Below are positions 61,421-64,000 of a stretch of DNA of 64,000 bases, in pieces. The translations under genes and the position numbers were made by a program. Each line of letters starts with the position of its first letter. Position 1 is the first letter of the stretch. Under the pieces are notes generated by a model. The model worked only from the letters and a program-made list of their open reading frames with translations, was not told the origin of the DNA and made no database searches. This DNA is from Burkholderiales bacterium (GTDB lineage: Bacteria > Pseudomonadota > Gammaproteobacteria > Burkholderiales > SG8-41): NCBI GenBank assembly GCA_030684405.1, contig JAUXYA010000024.1, positions 163,305-227,304 on the forward strand, written 5' to 3'.

Positions 61421-62613
61421 TCTTTTCGCAGCTCGGCGATGCGGGCATCGCTGAAACCCAGCTCCTCGCGCAGCACCGCTTCGGTGTGCTGGCCCAGCAG
61501 CGGCGGCGCACGGCGGATGCTCGCCGGCGTGTCGCTGAAACGGAAAGGAATGCCGAGCATTTTCACCTTGCCCGCAGTCGGATGCTCAACTTCGGTGACC
61601 ATTTCACGCGCGATGGCATGCGGCGCGGCCAGCGCCTGCACCACGCTGTTGATGCGGCCGCAGGGTATGCCGGCGGACATCAGTTTTTCGATCCACTGTT
61701 CTGCGCCCTTACGCCTGAGTTCGGCACTGATCAGCGCATCAAGCACCTCGCGGCTGCCGATGCGGTCCGGATTTTTGCTGAACCGCGGATCGCTTGCCCA
61801 ATTCGCATGGCCCAGCACTTCGGCGAACTTGGCGAACTGGCCATCGTTGCCCACCGCCACCGCGATCATGTCGTCACGCGTCGGATACGCGGTGTAAGGC
61901 ACGATGTTCGGGTGGCCATTGCCGAAACGTCCCGCGTTCTTGCCGGAGATCAGATGGTTCGAGGCGACGTTGGCAAGCATTGCCAGACCCGAATCGAACA
62001 GCGACACCTCGACATGCTGGCCGCGCCCGGTGGTGTGCCGAGCATTCAACGCCGCCAGCACGGTGTTACAGGCGAGCATGCCGGTGCAGATGTCGACGAT
62101 CGCCACGCCGTACTTCATCGGCGTGCCCTCCGGCTCGCCGGTGATGCTCATCAGGCCCGACTCCGCCTGCAGGATGAAATCGTAACCGGGCAGCCCGGCC
62201 TTGGGGCCCACCGAACCGTAACCTGTGATCGAGCAGCGCACCAGCTGCGGCGCATTCGCCTGCAGCCAGTCGTTGCCGAAGCCCCATTTCTCCAGCGTGC
62301 CGACCTTGAAGTTCTCGACCAGCACGTCGGATTTTTTGATCAGTCCGGCCAGCACGTCCTGGCCGGACTTCATCGCCATGTTCAGCGTCATCGAACGCTT
62401 GTTGCGGTTCACCCCGAGGTAGTACGCCGACTCGCCCTCGGCGAAAGGCGGCCCCCAGCTGCGGGTGTCGTCACCCGAGCCCGGCGGCTCGACCTTGATC
62501 ACGTCGGCCCCCATGTCGCCGAGCATCATCGTGCACAGCGGACCGGCGAGAATGCGCGTCAGGTCAAGGACGCGGATGCCCGCGAGGGCGCCTTGGGGTT
62601 CAGCGGAGGCCAT
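61408..62613 (-). CDS. family III (CaiB/BaiF) CoA-transferase
   Basis: 401 residues. LAGIRVLDLTRILAGPLCTM, MGADVIKVEPPGSGDDTR, VLVENFKVGTLEKWG, and the likely nucleophilic aspartate in VAIVDICTGML. Moves CoA between carboxylic acids to activate a substrate. With the crotonase, epimerase and dehydrogenase it suggests degradation of a carboxylic acid as CoA thioester. Confidence 0.93.
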   Translation of the reverse strand: MASAEPQGALAGIRVLDLTRILAGPLCTMMLGDMGADVIKVEPPGSGDDTRSWGPPFAEGESAYYLGVNRNKRSMTLNMAMKSGQDVLAGLIKKSDVLVENFKVGTLEKWGFGNDWLQANAPQLVRCSITGYGSVGPKAGLPGYDFILQAESGLMSITGEPEGTPMKYGVAIVDICTGMLACNTVLAALNARHTTGRGQHVEVSLFDSGLAMLANVASNHLISGKNAGRFGNGHPNIVPYTAYPTRDDMIAVAVGNDGQFAKFAEVLGHANWASDPRFSKNPDRIGSREVLDALISAELRRKGAEQWIEKLMSAGIPCGRINSVVQALAAPHAIAREMVTEVEHPTAGKVKMLGIPFRFSDTPASIRRAPPLLGQHTEAVLREELGFSDARIAELRKEKVI

Positions 62614-62645
62614 TTTGATGGTGCAGGGTCGATTCTGTTAAGAGG

Positions 62646-62748
62646 TGTGAGCGGTGAGTAGTGAACGGTGAGTGGGCGATTAGCAATTCCACCCACTGCG
62701 ACTCCGCTCACTGCTTACTACTTCCCGCTCACCACTTACCGCTAACCA
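62646..62748. repeat. GGTGAG-rich inverted and direct repeats between the crotonase and CaiB genes
   Basis: GAGCGGTGAGTAGTGAACGG with GTGAGTGGG on the left, and its imperfect complement (CCCACT, CGCTCACTGCTTACTACTTC, CCGCTCACCACTTACCGC) on the right, with a perfect AGTGGG/CCCACT core. It can fold into a long hairpin in either strand. Probably a dispersed repeat or transcription attenuator between the two genes. Confidence 0.6.
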
Positions 62749-62749
62749 A

Positions 62750-63646
62750 TTACCGCTTTTTCCGCATCGAAGGCGGCGCGTTAAGGTCACGCTCGAAGCC
62801 GTCGACATAATTCTCCAACTCCTTCTTCGCCTTCATACGGAACTGCTGGAAGTTCGGCTTGCGGCCAGAGAGGAAGGCGTCCATGCCCTCGTTCGCCTCG
62901 GGCGAGCCCCAGACATGCGCCAGCAGCTCCATGCCGTGCTGCCACGACGAGTACAGATTGTCGGATTCGAAGTTCAGTGACTTCTTGGTCATGCGCAGCG
63001 TCAGCGCGCTGTGGCCCTTCATGGTTTCACACCACTTGAGCGTTTCCTTCAGCAGATCCTTCTGCGGCACACACTTGTTGATCAGGCCGACTTCGACGGC
63101 TTCTTTTGCCGGGAAACGGCGGGCGCAGAAAATCATTTCTCGTGCCAGGCGCTCGCCGATGATGCGCGGCAGGTACTGGGTCGCACCGACGGTGGGGCAG
63201 GCACCGACTTTCGCGCCGGTCTGACCGAGCACCGCGTTTTCGGAAGCAATCACCAGGTCGCACCACAGCGCGAGCTCGTGGCCCCCGCCCATGCACCAGC
63301 CGTTGACCATCGCGATCACCGGGATCGGCAGGCCGCGGATGGTCATCGCCAGGCCGAGCATCCGGTCATTCCACATATAGGCATTGGTAAAGTTGAGGCG
63401 CTTCATCGCATAGAAGTCGCCGCCGGCGGAGAAGGAGCGATCGCCCTTGCCGGTGATGACCGCGCAGACGATCGACGGGTCTTCGCGCGTCGCTTTCAGC
63501 GCATCGATCATCTCGTCGAGTGACTGTTCACGGAAGGCGTTGAGCACTTTCTCGCGGTTGATGGTGATCCAGGCGACCTGGTCCTTAACCTCATAAATGA
63601 TGTCCGTGTACTTGCGGCTTTTGGACTTCCGGGCTTTTGCGGCCAT
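62750..63646 (-). CDS. enoyl-CoA hydratase/isomerase family protein, MenB/BadI-like branch
   Basis: 298 residues from the ATG at 63646 (GAGGAG upstream); an ATG four codons earlier lacks a good site. Crotonase fold with oxyanion-hole regions RSFSAGGDFYAMK and NGWCMGGGHELALWCDLV, and GQTGAKVGACPTVGATQYL. The subfamily resembles dihydroxynaphthoyl-CoA synthase and 2-ketocyclohexanecarboxyl-CoA hydrolase (ring-opening) rather than plain hydratases. The lysine-rich N-terminus (AAKARKSKSRKY) is an extension. Substrate unknown. Confidence 0.9.
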   Translation of the reverse strand: MAAKARKSKSRKYTDIIYEVKDQVAWITINREKVLNAFREQSLDEMIDALKATREDPSIVCAVITGKGDRSFSAGGDFYAMKRLNFTNAYMWNDRMLGLAMTIRGLPIPVIAMVNGWCMGGGHELALWCDLVIASENAVLGQTGAKVGACPTVGATQYLPRIIGERLAREMIFCARRFPAKEAVEVGLINKCVPQKDLLKETLKWCETMKGHSALTLRMTKKSLNFESDNLYSSWQHGMELLAHVWGSPEANEGMDAFLSGRKPNFQQFRMKAKKELENYVDGFERDLNAPPSMRKKR

Positions 63647-64000
63647 GTTTCTCCTCACAGGTCGGTTGTTCTGGAAAACAGCGATTTTAGCAGAAGGCTC
63701 GTCGGTGATTGACAGCCAGAGAGGGCGTCTTTATCGTCGATTTGCAGCGTTAGAAACCAGTTCACAACATGGCGCCCGCGCCCTGACGCTGAGGATGACC
63801 TATTGAGGATTACCAAACCCCATGACACGGCATATCTATTCCGACATGTTTCCCTCACCCTCGGTCCCTCTCCCGGAGGGAGAGGGATGCAAAGCCCTTC
63901 TCCCGTCGGGACAAGGGGACACTTGAAGCGGAGCAGAAGGGTGGGGATGAGGGAGAAGTGTCGCGCAGTTACGTAATACTCAATAAAGTGTGCAACGGGT
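63647..64000. other. right-end intergenic region with a REP-like element
   Basis: No gene is supported. A hairpin TCCCTCTCCC (63865-63874) / GGGAGAGGGA (63878-63887) with loop GGA lies inside a larger fold: CCCTCACCC (63852-63860) can pair with the GGGTGGGGATGAGGG region (63940-63954), and CCCTTCTCCC can pair with a GGGACAAGGGG segment. This looks like a dispersed REP-type intergenic repeat. The rest is unremarkable. Confidence 0.6.

Noticed and set aside
1..64000. tRNA/rRNA genes, CRISPR arrays, insertion sequences, integrases or prophage genes
   Set aside because: Looked for on both strands by motif and product; none seen.

Overview
The window is a GC-rich chromosomal segment from a motile betaproteobacterium. 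FlhDC, FleS/FleR, a complete proton-motor flagellar set and a flanking CoA-thioester catabolic operon suggest the Rhodocyclales/Sterolibacteriaceae/Burkholderiales neighbourhood; the family assignment is an inference. About 50 kb is flagellar. No tRNA, rRNA, CRISPR, transposase or integrase was found.

Layout. Positions 1-6453 hold signalling genes: the end of an EAL phosphodiesterase, a small protein with a methyl-accepting-chemotaxis-like tip, a translationally coupled REC / REC-PAS-kinase / NarL trio, and an intact GGEEF diguanylate cyclase. Positions 6467-13986 hold the filament block: flagellin, flaG, fliD, fliS, fliT, a second FliK-like gene, a free FlhB C-terminal domain and the c-di-GMP brake YcgR. 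Positions 14017-16676 carry fleS-fleR-fliE on the minus strand, facing away from fliFGHIJK and fliLMNOPQR (16770-27424). Positions 27446-38345 (minus) carry flgBCDEFGHIJKL and a lipoprotein gene. flgA and flgMN (plus) follow. Then on the minus strand come flhB-flhA-flhF-flhG-fliA, motA-motB-methyltransferase-HDOD, flhDC, and a two-gene operon of degenerate GGDEF and REC-GGDEF-EAL proteins. The right end has two small envelope genes, mlaC-glrK-qseG-like-glrR, a fumarylacetoacetase-family gene, and a catabolic operon (crotonase, CoA-transferase, VOC epimerase, Ldh-type dehydrogenase).

How it works together. FlhDC is the expected class I activator, FliA the late sigma factor and FlgM its antagonist. 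Reading by eye, I find a repeated sigma-28-type pattern (TAAA or TACA, 15-16 bases, then roughly GCCGTTAA) ahead of flagellin, fliD, flgM, motA and the degenerate GGDEF/EAL operon. FleS/FleR, normally a sigma-54 branch, coexists with FlhDC.

Best candidate for an undescribed system: the sigma-28-preceded pair of degenerate c-di-GMP proteins (51252-53573) directly upstream of flhDC, separated from flhD by a repeat-rich, operator-like intergenic region. Catalytic residues are lost (EAL reads QAL, GGDEF reads GGGSF and EDDRF), as in protein-binding EAL proteins such as YdiV that act on FlhDC. This suggests a late-gene feedback loop onto the master regulator. Second is an FlhG that keeps its FlhF-activating DQAxxLR helix but has lost the P-loop lysines.
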